Shown: positions 12,258 to 22,591 of the stretch, piece by piece
How positions within the stretch are numbered: the first letter of the stretch is position 1
Layout of the letters: the number at the start of each line of letters is the position of its first letter
Source: Thamnocephalis sphaerospora
Lineage: Eukaryota; Zoopagomycota; Zoopagomycetes; Zoopagales; Sigmoideomycetaceae
Reading direction: 5' to 3'
Length of the DNA stretch: 59,354 bases
Assembly: GCA_003614735.1 (NCBI GenBank)
Contig: KZ992447.1
Span: 1 to 59,354, forward strand
The notes under the pieces: generated by a model
Databases searched by the model: none
The model's input: the letters and a program-made list of their open reading frames with translations, nothing else
Told to the model about the DNA's origin: nothing
Made by a program: the position numbers and the translations under genes

Positions 12258-13825
12258 ATGCCGCTCCTTGCCGATCAGGACTTTTTCGAGCCCAGTTTAG
12301 ACGAGGCTCTGTTCCCGGAGGAGATGGACGACCTTTTCCCGACTGCAGACGATAGCATGCCTCTGTTCCCGAGCCTGCCGGAGGAGCCACAGCCGGCCAT
12401 GGCGTCGGGTGGCCTAGCGCTGGAGTTTGTGGCGGCCGCAGCTGTCGTTGACATGCCTCTGTTCCAACCGCTGACGCCCGGCTCCGAAGGTGGCGATGAG
12501 CTGTCGTCCTATTTCTCGCCCATGATGCCAGCGACGGTGCAGACACCGGCAGTGCCGCAGGGCATCGCCCAACTATCGCCAGCCAACTCGATGGTGTCGC
12601 TGGGGGAGGGTGAAGAAGAAGAAGAAGAAGGTATGTTTTTTGCTTCATTTACGGCTGGTGGTCAGCAGCAGCAGCAGCAGCAGCAGCAGACACAGATGCA
12701 TGCCGCAGATACCACGCAGCTACTGGCTGGCAACGCAGCCGCTATTGTAGCCGCTACGTTCCAGAACCAACTTCAGCAGCATCTTAGTAGTCAATCGCTA
12801 GGAGCAGGCGGTGCCAGTACGACAGGAGAGCTGCTACCGGATGCATACGGCCTGTATGGTAGTGGTGCATCATCATCACCTTCACTTCCCGATCTCTCGT
12901 GGTCACCCGAGGCGCCAGACTCACCGGTGGAAGGTGCGTTGACATGGAGTTTGCGCGTGAAGTGTGTTGGATGCTCTGCCACGACGCATGCGTTTTCGGT
13001 GCTCTGAAGATGATGCTTGAGGAAAATACTGCGCAGCGCTCATTTGTTTGCCGCCCGTCGCATACTAACGCTGTGTTTGCCATCTTTCTCAACTCTGTAG
13101 ACATTGTCTTGCTTGATGAAATACCAGGCAACCCAATAGCCGAATCACTGGCCTGGTCGCAGCTACCGGCCGCCATCAGTCCTGTCAATACGGCAGTCGC
13201 ACTACAAACTGGCGGCATGCTGGAAGACGGTCCGATGAATCAATCTTTGCCACAGTTGGAGGCGTTAGCGCAACCACTGTCGGTCTCTCATGTTGCTGCG
13301 GCAAATGTCACCACTATAGCGGATGACTTTAGTGATGATGACGACGATGATGGTGATGGTGATGATGGCGGCGCTCATCACACCAATCATCACACCCAAT
13401 CTGAAGTGACGCCCTTGTCGACGTATACCACAATTCAAAATACTGCCACACCGGACGCTGGTGCATGGGCAGGCTATCAACCTATCGATGCCGCATCGCC
13501 GGTGGAGCATCAACCATCTATGCTACGACCACGACCACGACCGCAACCGCAAATCCGCTCACAGTCGCTAAATCTAGAACGGCGCCGGAATGTCAACGCA
13601 CCTGTCGTTGCCCGCACCGCTTCTACTTTACTCATGCCCAAACTCGACATCACTGCTGCACCTATGGACACCGCCTTTAACGTGAGCATGATCGGCACGA
13701 TACAACGCAAGATTTCTGCTGCACTCGTAGCCAGCCCATTGTCTGGTTGTCAGCAAGAGCTTCCGTCACTCGGCTCTGCCATCTTCACCAACGAAGCGGC
13801 AAACATCAGCCGGGTCTATCTCTAG
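12258..13825 (+). CDS. Unrecognised acidic, Gln- and Asp-rich protein
   Basis: Exons 12258..12933 and 13101..13825 give 466 residues. The 167-nt intron (G/GTGCGT...CTGTAG) restores the frame across VE-DIVLLDEI. The protein has an acidic/hydrophobic N-terminus (FFEPSLDEALFPEEMDDLF), two MPLFP/MPLFQP echoes, a Glu run, nine glutamines near residue 135, an Asp/Gly run and an Arg-Pro patch (RPRPRPQPQ). It has no DNA-binding or enzyme motif that I can see. Acidic residues mixed with bulky hydrophobics plus polyQ resemble transcriptional activation regions, which is a compositional inference only. The ATG at 12258 was chosen because the long pyrimidine-rich leader ends there. Upstream in-frame sequence lacks similar composition. 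Confidence 0.6.
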
Positions 13826-16678
13826 TCGATATTGCCATTGCAGTTTTTTCAAGAGCCGCGGCGATTATTCTCTTTGTTTACAGGGCCGTCGCGGCACTAT
13901 TGCCATCGCTCCTCAGCATACAATCGATACCCGCATGAGTGCACCAAGCGCTGGCAGCTGCTGCTTTCATGCTATTTTCTTGTTGACGAAACTCCTTTTA
14001 TCTTCTTTTTTGCTTCTTGGTTTGAGCTCTGGCTCGCCACGGATACTATCTTGTAACTGCTTTCTTTGTCCATCAGCACCTGCACCAAACGCACCTGCGC
14101 ATCCTTTGCTGCCGGCTATAGCTGTCTTTTATACACAAAATCCCAGCACGCATGTATGCTTTTTCTCTTTCTCTCTCGCACCTTCCATCGTACACTGGTG
14201 CTGTTGCCAATTTTCCCACTGGTCTTGACTCAATGAACTATACCAGTCAATGCTTTCTTGCTCTACAAACGGGTCCATCATGGTGTGCGGCATGTGAGCC
14301 GTGCATGTGTCCATGGCTACGCTTGCGACACGGAAACGATGACGTGTATCGGTCGCGTGCTTTTGTGCCGTCTATCTTGCATGAAAACACTCCTGAACAA
14401 GCACAAGTGGTGTTGCTATTTTCACTCTTGTTGCACCATGTCGCTTGGGCAGTAGCACAGACGACGCGTATCCGGACTCTCGTGCATGCCTCTTGGCATT
14501 TTTACCTGCAGAAAGCGGCCAACGTTGGCTGTCGTCATCTGATCAAGTTGCCCGCCGTTCTTGACTCGGTGCTAAATACACGCAATATCTAATGTTGGTG
14601 TAGTACGGTGTATGTATGTATGTGTATTTGTGTGTGTGTGTGTGTGTATTCTTGGCGCGCATCAATAGTGCACATCCATGTCGCACAGGTCAGACGGATT
14701 GCGTATATTGGTCTATACTCTGATGTGTGTACGCTACAGCTTCTCTGCGTTCTTGGTACACGTTGCGCTGCTGATGCATTATCGCCTACGTCATTTCTGC
14801 GCGCCAGGGCAGTCGCGGCGGCCGCAGTCATGCTTGGCACATTGACCCTTCGCCGAACGCCTGACATCTGCTTTTCAGCCGGTTGGCACATGTCACACAG
14901 CTGGCGCGTGAACGACCTGGCAAACGCACGGCGTACAGTCCCCAAGGCTTCGCCTGTCGCTGCGCCCTTGTGTCCGGACATTATGCCAGCGCCGGATGCA
15001 ATCGTGCGTGTCCTCATCTAACGTACGGCTTGGACAGAGCACATGAAGGCGATTGCAGCCGCTTCATCGCAGGCACAGGGTCGTTCCACCGCGACCGAGG
15101 CCTTGCCACGGCTCCAGCTGATCGTGGCGCTATCAAGACGCATTAATGCGCAAGGTAGCGGCTTTTTGCCTTTGGCAATCTGTGCGATGTGAGCATGACT
15201 ACAATTAGCCATTGTTCCGCTTATCGGTGCTATTTTTGGCAAGCCACCAGCTGTCGTGATCCAAGGCGCTCGGTGGTGCGAAGGATCAGGCATCACAAAA
15301 GCGGTTTCGCTACGAAAAAAAAGTGCGTATTACTGGGCCAGAACCTAGCGCTGCGCGCAGAACCGATAGCTACGCGCCGCCTCGCCGTTGCGAAACGCAC
15401 GTCCGTAGTACACAGCGGTTGGTAAACAGGACCATTGGCTAAAGAACAAAGAACTAGAGCATAGGAGAGGGCGCCACATGCCTGAGCTGATAGGTGGCTG
15501 CAAAATGCGTAACTGGTGCAACCGCGGACGCCGCGGCCTGTCGCAGGTAGACGCGCAAAGATGTTTGCCCGATCGTTGGATCCCGTAGGTGAAGGTGCGC
15601 CGTGCACTTGGCGGTGTGCGGTGTCCTGGGCAGACTCCGCCAACGCTCCAGGCCCGGGTCTAGACTGGCCAGCTTTCCCTTCCCGTGCGCACTGATGCAA
15701 ACGGACGGCCAGCAGGTCGCGCAAAGGTGGCGCCATACCTCACTGCGTAGCATGCGTTCATTGCAAGCGTGGTGTCATTGCTGATGCGGCAGCTGGCAGC
15801 GCCTTGCTGCGTACCCCGCGTGCTCCTACTGCCGCATGTTTCTGCCGGTCTGTTTCGCGTCTTTGTTCCTATGGTTCATTGTCTGTCTCAGGCGGACACG
15901 TGCAAAATGCTCGGGGCCGACGGTTAAGATGCGTACACAGGCAATGCTATACTGATGGCGTGCATTTGGGCCGCTGGCTTGGTGCTGTCGCCGTCACAGG
16001 ATGCCGCACTGGCGCAATTGGAAGGAGAGAGCGAGGCAAGAACGGCATGGCTGGAACCTCATGTCTTGTGTAGCTTTTGCCAGCAAGCCCGTCGAGAGAA
16101 CAAAGAAATAAAACGAAAGATGGAGCATGATAGTATCGACCGAGCCACAAAAGAGGTGGCCTGCACAGCTGCTCGTGACAGGGCTTGCCATTAACAGGTC
16201 GTGCACACCTCTGTTGGGTGACTCAAGCCGGCGGCCACTGGGGGGCTAGCGAGAACCAGACGGATCGAGTTAGAGGACGGCGGTGGCGGTGGCGCAGAGG
16301 CGAGCGCCAGCAGGAGCCACCAAGAGCGGTCGGCTACAAAAACAGCGCGCATTGACCATGCGTCGACAACTTTGCTAGCCACTTCACCAAAAACAGCCTT
16401 CCCTCACGATACCGCGCAGCTTTGCCTACCTGCTTTCTCGCCAGCCAATACTGCCGCTAACGTCTTTACGCAGACCGTAGACTGGCGCGCCCTTCCGCAC
16501 CCCCATTAACGACCTTTTTTTTTGCTAACGATCTACACGTCCCGTATCTGCGCCCTGCGTGGGGGTGTTAATTGCTGTCGCGTACACGTCTCCATTTATC
16601 ACGAGGCACCGCCGCTCCCACCTACCCACCCACCCACCTTTCCGTCTCCGCATCCAGGTTATCCCTTGCGGACCACCC
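13826..16678. other. Gene-poor spacer, 2.9 kb
   Basis: No supported gene. The first 500 bases are T/C-rich and probably the 3' region of the preceding gene; a TG repeat lies near 14611-14648. A frame at 15955-16194 with a charged C-terminal half has no family match or splice partners. The last 300 bases are pyrimidine-rich again (CCCACCCACC...) and probably form the leader of the next gene. Confidence 0.45.
14611..14648. repeat. TATG/TG microsatellite
   Basis: A short TATG run merges into a (TG)n dinucleotide run in non-coding sequence. Confidence 0.85.
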
Positions 16679-18238
16679 ATGGACGCATCTCCGTTTGCCG
16701 AGCCAGTGCGCTACTGCGGCCGCTGCATGCGTGTTCTGCCGCTAGCCTGCTTTGCCAAGGGCAGCACCGTGCGCAAGTCCTGCGGCAGCTGCCGTGAGCG
16801 AAATCGACAGCGGTTTGCCCAACAAAAGGCGGAGCGTAGCGTGGCAGCTAGCGATGTCTCTATTCCACTGGCCAGTCTCGCGGGCTATGTGCGCGAACAG
16901 TTTGCCAAGGCGTCGCGTTCAGCTACCCCAACTGCCTCCGCCACCGGCGCGCGCACGTCCCCAGCCACGTCCGAAATCGACTACACGATGCTGGTCAAAG
17001 TGATGCTTCCGCAGAACATCCCCACCCAAGATGGCACCAGGACGCCACGTGCCGTAGCCGATTTGGTGGCTGAGCGCGTGGGAGATGGTGATGGCTACGT
17101 CTGGCTAGCAGGTGCCTCCTATCTACTCTCGGATCAGCCGGTGTCGCATACTTTTCACTATCGCTGCTCGTTGCGCACAGACCCAGCCAAGCGCCGCTGC
17201 AGCAGTCTGGGCCTACCCACCGATGGCTGCCCGGACACGCCAAATGCCAGCGACGGCGGTTGGCAGTTTCTCGACTGCTACAACTGCACTGGCCTGGTAA
17301 AGATCTCGGTGGCCGCCAACTTTTCCTATGTGGTGGTCTCCGCAGAGCACCGGCTGCTGCATCGACGCCCCGCTGAAATTGTCCAGCCCGAGCGCATTGC
17401 ACTCCTCGGCAAGCGGTCCGCCAGCGTGGCTCTGCCCACCAGCGAGAGCGCCCAGAAGCGTCGATTCGGCAGCGACAGCAGGAGCGATAGCACAGCAAGT
17501 CCCGAGCTGCTGTCGGACACCACATTGGCTTCTTCCTCACCGGCCGGCAGCCTACCTTATGCGCTACCGCTATCCTTTGCGCCGTTGTCGTCGTCGTCGT
17601 CGTTGTCACCGTCGCCGCCACCACCGCCATCGCTACAGTTTCCCACTGTCAGCACAACGCCACTGCAGTCGTTCTATCTCAGTCTGCAGACGCCCATCTC
17701 GCCCACTGCTTCGACACCGACGATGCTCGGCGGCGCTGGCGCCGTGGAATTTCCGCTGTCCCCCAGTCTATCGCTCAACAGTCCACTTGGTACGCCTGAT
17801 GTTGTTCAGCAGCCTTCGCCCACCAACGAATGTGCTGCCGTCACAGCCGCCACCTGGCAGCAGCTGATGGCAAGCTTCACACCTTCCATGCCTGCTCTGT
17901 CGCCCACGGCGCCCATGTCGACGGTGGCCACACCCACAGCCATCACCGGTCTTCCTGCCACATCCGTTTCGCCTGCTTTTCCATTTCCGTTGATGTCGTC
18001 CAACACGACGAGTCCGGTGCCGGGCTATGCCGCAGCTAAAGCGCAGACTTTGTCTACGTCAATCAACACGGCCGACGTGAACGCCACTCTGGCCGTCATG
18101 CTGGCTACCGGCATGATGAAGGAGACGGCCACGCCGGCCCTGGCTCCGTCGCTGGACAGCTACGAGCTGCTACGTCAACTAGCATGCACACCAAACACAC
18201 TGGGTCTCGGCGGTATTGCGCCTGCAGCGTACAGGTAG
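16679..18238 (+). CDS. Unrecognised protein with two Cys-rich zinc-like modules
   Basis: A single exon of 519 residues from the ATG at 16679 (upstream in-frame sequence lacks an ATG). Module 1 is C13-x2-C16-x18-C35-x2-C38, followed by a basic helix (RERNRQRF), like a treble-clef or zinc-ribbon cofactor binder. Module 2 spans about residues 155-230: FHYRC163, a basic Cys-containing loop, GWQFLDC200YNC203 GLVKI and then SAEHRLLH, with H224 and H228. That order (Cys, Cys, beta strands, H-x3-H) recalls the FLYWCH/FAR1/WRKY-GCM1 class of DNA-binding zinc folds found in transposases and derived regulators. The remaining 290 residues are Ser/Pro/Thr-rich. I infer a nuclear DNA-binding protein; the family assignment is tentative and no enzyme motif is seen. 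Confidence 0.65.
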   Translation: MDASPFAEPVRYCGRCMRVLPLACFAKGSTVRKSCGSCRERNRQRFAQQKAERSVAASDVSIPLASLAGYVREQFAKASRSATPTASATGARTSPATSEIDYTMLVKVMLPQNIPTQDGTRTPRAVADLVAERVGDGDGYVWLAGASYLLSDQPVSHTFHYRCSLRTDPAKRRCSSLGLPTDGCPDTPNASDGGWQFLDCYNCTGLVKISVAANFSYVVVSAEHRLLHRRPAEIVQPERIALLGKRSASVALPTSESAQKRRFGSDSRSDSTASPELLSDTTLASSSPAGSLPYALPLSFAPLSSSSSLSPSPPPPPSLQFPTVSTTPLQSFYLSLQTPISPTASTPTMLGGAGAVEFPLSPSLSLNSPLGTPDVVQQPSPTNECAAVTAATWQQLMASFTPSMPALSPTAPMSTVATPTAITGLPATSVSPAFPFPLMSSNTTSPVPGYAAAKAQTLSTSINTADVNATLAVMLATGMMKETATPALAPSLDSYELLRQLACTPNTLGLGGIAPAAYR

Positions 18239-18823
18239 TAGCGGTTGCTGTCGTCGTGCCCGCCGCTCTACCCATGCGCTGGCTCGTCGGCCGTGCCAGA
18301 GTGCACCATGCTCTCTCTGGCCACCGTGCCCTGTGGCTTTGCAGGCTAGCTCAGCCAGGCCCTTGTTTGTTTGCTCGCCATCTGTGCTGTATTTGCTCTG
18401 TTTTCGTTCCTGCTGTTACGCGCCGCCTTTGGCCGCGTCCGTTTTTGCTTGCTCGATCGGCTACCACTTGGTGTCGTTTTGTTCCTACCTTTGTTGCGAT
18501 GTTCTACTCATCTCGCCAGCCTCTCGTCGCTGCTCTGCCGTTCACCTGAAGCATGCTGGTGCGCGCCGTTTGGCTCGCCTGCGTGTGTGTGCAGCGCGCG
18601 ATGCGACCCACTGCATTTACATTACTCTGCCCAATGAAATGATATTTGAACGAAACGCCAGTGAGCCAGTGTATTATTGCAAGCACTTGAGCCATCGAAC
18701 CACCAATGCTGTACCACGTACGCCATCGGTACAACCACCGTAGCCGATATAAAGGCGGTTTGAACGTTGACGACAACACTCTGGCAACCGTATAGCTATG
18801 CAGCGACACTAGACCCGTGACGT
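18239..18823. other. Convergent intergenic region
   Basis: 585 bases between two convergent genes. T/C-rich sequence on the plus side is consistent with a 3' untranslated region; I see no gene. Confidence 0.5.
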
Positions 18824-20297
18824 TTACTGCGACTTGGCCGCCCGTGCTTGCTTGGCCAGCGCGCGCTTGCGGATGTTCACCTGCATGCCTAGCGTACGCG
18901 CCAAAAAAGTCAGCATGAGCACGCAGCAAGCAGAATCTATCCAGCCTCTCGCAGTGTGATGCATTCATGCTCATCCTTCTTGCATGTCAGTACTTACTGT
19001 GGTTATAGTCCAGCACCAGCTTACGCGGCAGCAAACGCTCCACCGCCCAGCTGATGATCGCGTGAGGCAGATAGGGCGAACTTGCATAGGGCACACCGGC
19101 ACCGCCCAAAAGACCAATGCGCTTCAGCACCTGCTTCACGTAGGTGTCGGCCGTCGGGATCATGTAGGAGGCGCGGCGGACCTTGGACATGTTGGAGACG
19201 ATAAAGTAGGCATCCAGGCACTCTACCACGATGCCCTGACCGGCAAGCTCCGCACCCAGAGCCTGCGACCAGCTACGCACAAAGGCCTTGGTGCCAGAGT
19301 AGATGGAGAGAAGCGGCGTAGGGCTCACGCCGGCCATCGAGCCCAGGTTGATGATCAGACCGTTCTTGCTGTTGCACATCCGCGCCAGTCTTAGTCAGCG
19401 TGCCCAGGTATGTCTGCGTCGACGCAGTACCTACCGAGACGCCATCTGCGAGACTACCATCTTGGTGATGCGCACTTGGGCCAGCACGTTAACCTCCACA
19501 ATGTTCTCCAGCACCGAATCCTCTTCGTCCTGGAAGCGAATTGGGAATTCGTGATTGGTGCCAACGTTGTTAACTGTGCAGGTATGCAGTTTAGCATGCT
19601 AGCTTGCATCGCAAGATTACGCCAAAGCCACCTACTTAGAGCGCCAACCTGCACGCTATCCACAACCTCACGAAGACGCTCATAGTCAGCCGGCTGTGCA
19701 CGCGTAAAGTCGATGGCCACCACCTTGGTCTCGACATTGTACTTTGCCGCTGCATTCAGAGGTATCGCGATAAGCATGCAGCCAGCGTGCCTTTTGCCCA
19801 CCATGCTACCCACCGATTTCTTCGGAAAGCGCGTCAAGCTTGCTCTGGGTACGTGAGACGAGGACAATGTTGAAGCCAGCCTTGGCAAGCTGCTGTGCAA
19901 ACGCCTTGCCAATGCCATCCGTGCAGCCGGTAACGACTGCCATCGACAATGTATGCACTGTGAGCATATAGCCACACCACGCCAGCTCGACTGCCTCTTA
20001 CCCGCCCAAGCACCGCGCTTTGCGCCAAACTTGTTCAGGCTGATACCACTGCGGATGGTGGTATCCAGCACCGTACGCAGCAGAGACAGGCCATAGTAGG
20101 CAAACGTGAGTAGACCGACAAACGCGAGTCCATACAGCGCGGTCTTTGTACAGCCTAGTGGTCGCGTAGCAGTCAGCTGGTGCAGCGTGTGGATGGCAGG
20201 GCAGTCCTTGCAAGCACGTGCCGACGTGTCCTAGACCAGCGCAGTGTCCTAGGCCGGTGGCAGCAGCCAATCCGGAGAATGGACAGGTGGAAGCCAT
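18824..20297 (-). CDS. IFA38: Very-long-chain 3-oxoacyl-CoA reductase
   Basis: Seven exons (20297..20237, 20154..20002, 19936..19814, 19749..19636, 19573..19435, 19389..18998, 18888..18824) give 348 residues. This ER-membrane short-chain dehydrogenase does the first reduction in each round of very-long-chain fatty-acid elongation, as in yeast Ifa38 and human HSD17B12. Seen: an N-terminal hydrophobic segment ([21 protein letters not shown]), the NADPH motif [20 protein letters not shown], a catalytic Ser in INLGSMAG, the Y-x3-K pair in IYSGTKAF, and a C-terminal hydrophobic helix ending in a lysine/arginine-rich tail ([19 protein letters not shown]). Every junction restores family sequence. 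One intron is only 45 nt (19390..19434). The C-terminal basic tail fits an ER retention signal. It lies in the same orientation as IBA57 upstream. Confidence 0.93.
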
Positions 20298-20877
20298 GGC
20301 AATGTGCTGGTGTCCGTAGAAGCAGCAGAAGGAGAAATAGTGAGAAACGTGTGTGTGTGTGTGTGCGGGTGGAACAGTGCAGCCGCTGCTTTTCTATCTG
20401 AGCGGAGACAAGTTGCCGTGTGGTTGGGGTTGAGTGGGAACGTCACTGAGATGCTCCGTGCATTTGGTCGAGCCACCACCACGCATCAACCACTCCCGAG
20501 TATGTCTGCCAACAGCTTATCATCCTCCCAACTAAGCAGCCAGCATCACGGTTGGGGCTATTGCAGCAGCACATCGGATGCTAGCTTACCGAAGCAGCAG
20601 CAGCAGCAGCAGCACACTCCGCCAACCAAACCATGGCGTAGAATGTGGGGTAATGTCGCAACCGTAGCTGCATCGGCATGTTGGCCTGTTGATGCTGAGC
20701 ATGTACATCAGTGATAGCACACATTGTATGATTGGAGCTGAAGGTCTAGGAGAAAATGAGAGCAGGCGCTGTCTGTGGCTCAGCCACCGCACAGGTCATT
20801 GGCCAGCGGCGTTTTATGTGGATACGGCGCGGAGCAAACATGCACAGCGACACGATTGGCACGCGATAACTAAGCCA
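20298..20877. other. Intergenic region with GT and CAG repeats
   Basis: No gene seen. A GT-rich run sits near 20349-20366 and a CAG run near 20595-20613. It should contain the promoter of the minus-strand reductase and the 3' end of IBA57. Confidence 0.5.
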
Positions 20878-22418
20878 TTACGCCGATGGCGTGTCCGCTG
20901 TCGGAGTTGCATCCGTGCCAGTGGCCTCTGCGGCGCGTTCGGTACTTGGCCACCAACGCGGTATCCACGGCCGCGCCAGCCAGCTACCCTGCGACGATGC
21001 TACGCGAAACACGCGGCCTTCCTGAACATGCTCCAGACGCACCAAGGCCAACGCTGCATTGGCACCAGGCGCGACCGAGCACAGTTTGGCTGGAGCACGG
21101 CGAGGCCGCGCACTACTTCCGGCAGATGGTGCTGCATCAGCAAACTGCATATCCGTACCCGGCACAGGCAGGTCCGAGCACGCTGCAAACGGCGTAGACC
21201 AGGGCTGTGCCGGTGTTCCCACGGCTTCGGCCGACTCGGGCAGCAGCTGCACAGGCACCAGCCGCTTGCGCACCACGCCCGTATGGTAGGTGCGAATCGT
21301 TAGTTCCTGGCCAATGTAGCATCCCTTGCGAAAGTCCACTGCATGTTTGCAATCGTGTCACAGCGCGTTAGCCATTAGGCGCATTACACCGCTGCGACAG
21401 CATAGCTACTTGCCACCGCCCATATAGTCCAGGTTGCATTCCAGCGGCAGTGACTGTTCAGGCACAAAATCGTGCTCGCCCTCAGCGACGCCCTTGAGGA
21501 TGCGCAGCGTAGTGTAGTCGTCGGCAGAGAGTTCCGTAAACGACGCAGGCAAATTCACTGCGCACAGAAAAAAGTAGGTGAGCACGCCAGTCGTCGCTGC
21601 TCTACGCCGCATGGACATCCATCCCGGCGCGTTTCCACGTACAGCACTCCTCCTCTCGCGTTACAGCGCGGAACGCAGAGCCGCCAGCCCGTGTGTCGGC
21701 CATGCCAATGTCGGCAAATCCGACCCCATCTCGCTTTACCAGCTTGCCCTGCGGCAGACGCGCAGCAGCAGTCGCGTTGATTTGATGTCGCCACCACAGC
21801 TGCTCTGTACCGGCGCCCCAGATGGACCAGACACGGTAGGCATCCGTGGGCTGTACATCGATCTTGGCACGCAGCCGGTACTTGCGCAGATGCATGAGCA
21901 GCATCTTTTGCGCACTGGCCGGACAGTCCAGCAGAAAGGCCGGGCGCGGAAACGACTGGCCTTCGTTGCGCGGATAGACGAAAACGTCCGCCATAGCACG
22001 GCCCTACGCGTCGCCACATGGTCAGCGTCGGTGCAACAGCATTGTACACGGTATGCTGCGTCCAGCCGCTCACCTGTGGCGTCAGAAAGGCAGCCCAGAA
22101 TCCCTCTCCGCCGCTGGAGATTCGCGGCATGTGGTTCGTAATGAGGCCTTGCAGAAAGTTGGCCGCGTCTGCGCCAGCCAATTCGATGAGCGCGCGGTCT
22201 GGCACGGGCGCATAGTGGTCTCCCAGCAAACGCGTAGGCAGCGACGGTACGTTCGGAGCCAGCACGCTTTGGTCTGCCGTTGAGTTTGCGCCTGCCGGTC
22301 GTGCCGACGATTGCGGCAGGCTAGACCGTTCTGCGCTAGTGCTGAGGAAGCGCAATGCCGCACTCTGGCGGGCGATGCTGCCTGGCTGCAGCGTACGCGC
22401 AAGTCGACCGGCGAGCAT
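20878..22418 (-). CDS. IBA57: IBA57-type Fe-S assembly protein, mitochondrial
   Basis: Exons 22418..22074, 22003..21643, 21557..21414 and 21338..20878 give 436 residues. IBA57 is a GcvT/YgfZ-fold protein that works with ISCA proteins in mitochondrial [4Fe-4S] maturation. Seen: a mitochondrial presequence ([20 protein letters not shown]), [58 protein letters not shown] with LPLECNLD, the family signature [26 protein letters not shown], and a final FR.A ... WWPS. The intron 21339..21413 must be GC-AG (G/GCAAGT) to join [10 protein letters not shown]; no GT donor gives the right frame. The insertion between [11 protein letters not shown] and [12 protein letters not shown] is Pro/Ala-rich and longer than I expect. 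Only 173 bp separate it from the divergent helicase A start. Confidence 0.93.
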
Positions 22419-22591
22419 GGTCAGGACCGATTGTGTTGGACAGCAGTGTAGGTTTCGTTTTATTCGCTCACGCAGGTCCGCGTGGCACGGGCCTTTGAAT
22501 GGTCCATTCAGCTAGGACTAGATAACGAGTACGCAATGCACTGCGCACGGGCTCTGGATCGGCACTTGCCCTTGCTATCGCCTCAACCAGT

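Noticed and set aside
12631-12665. Apparent 35-nt GTATGT...CAG intron in the acidic/polyQ gene
   Set aside because: Removing it shifts the downstream frame to a Ser/Arg reading with no continuity; the unspliced frame stays open through polyQ to the next, well-supported intron.
18889-18997. Second snoRNA candidate in the reductase intron (GGATGAGCATGA)
   Set aside because: It has a weak C-like box but no D box CTGA or terminal stem at the right distance.
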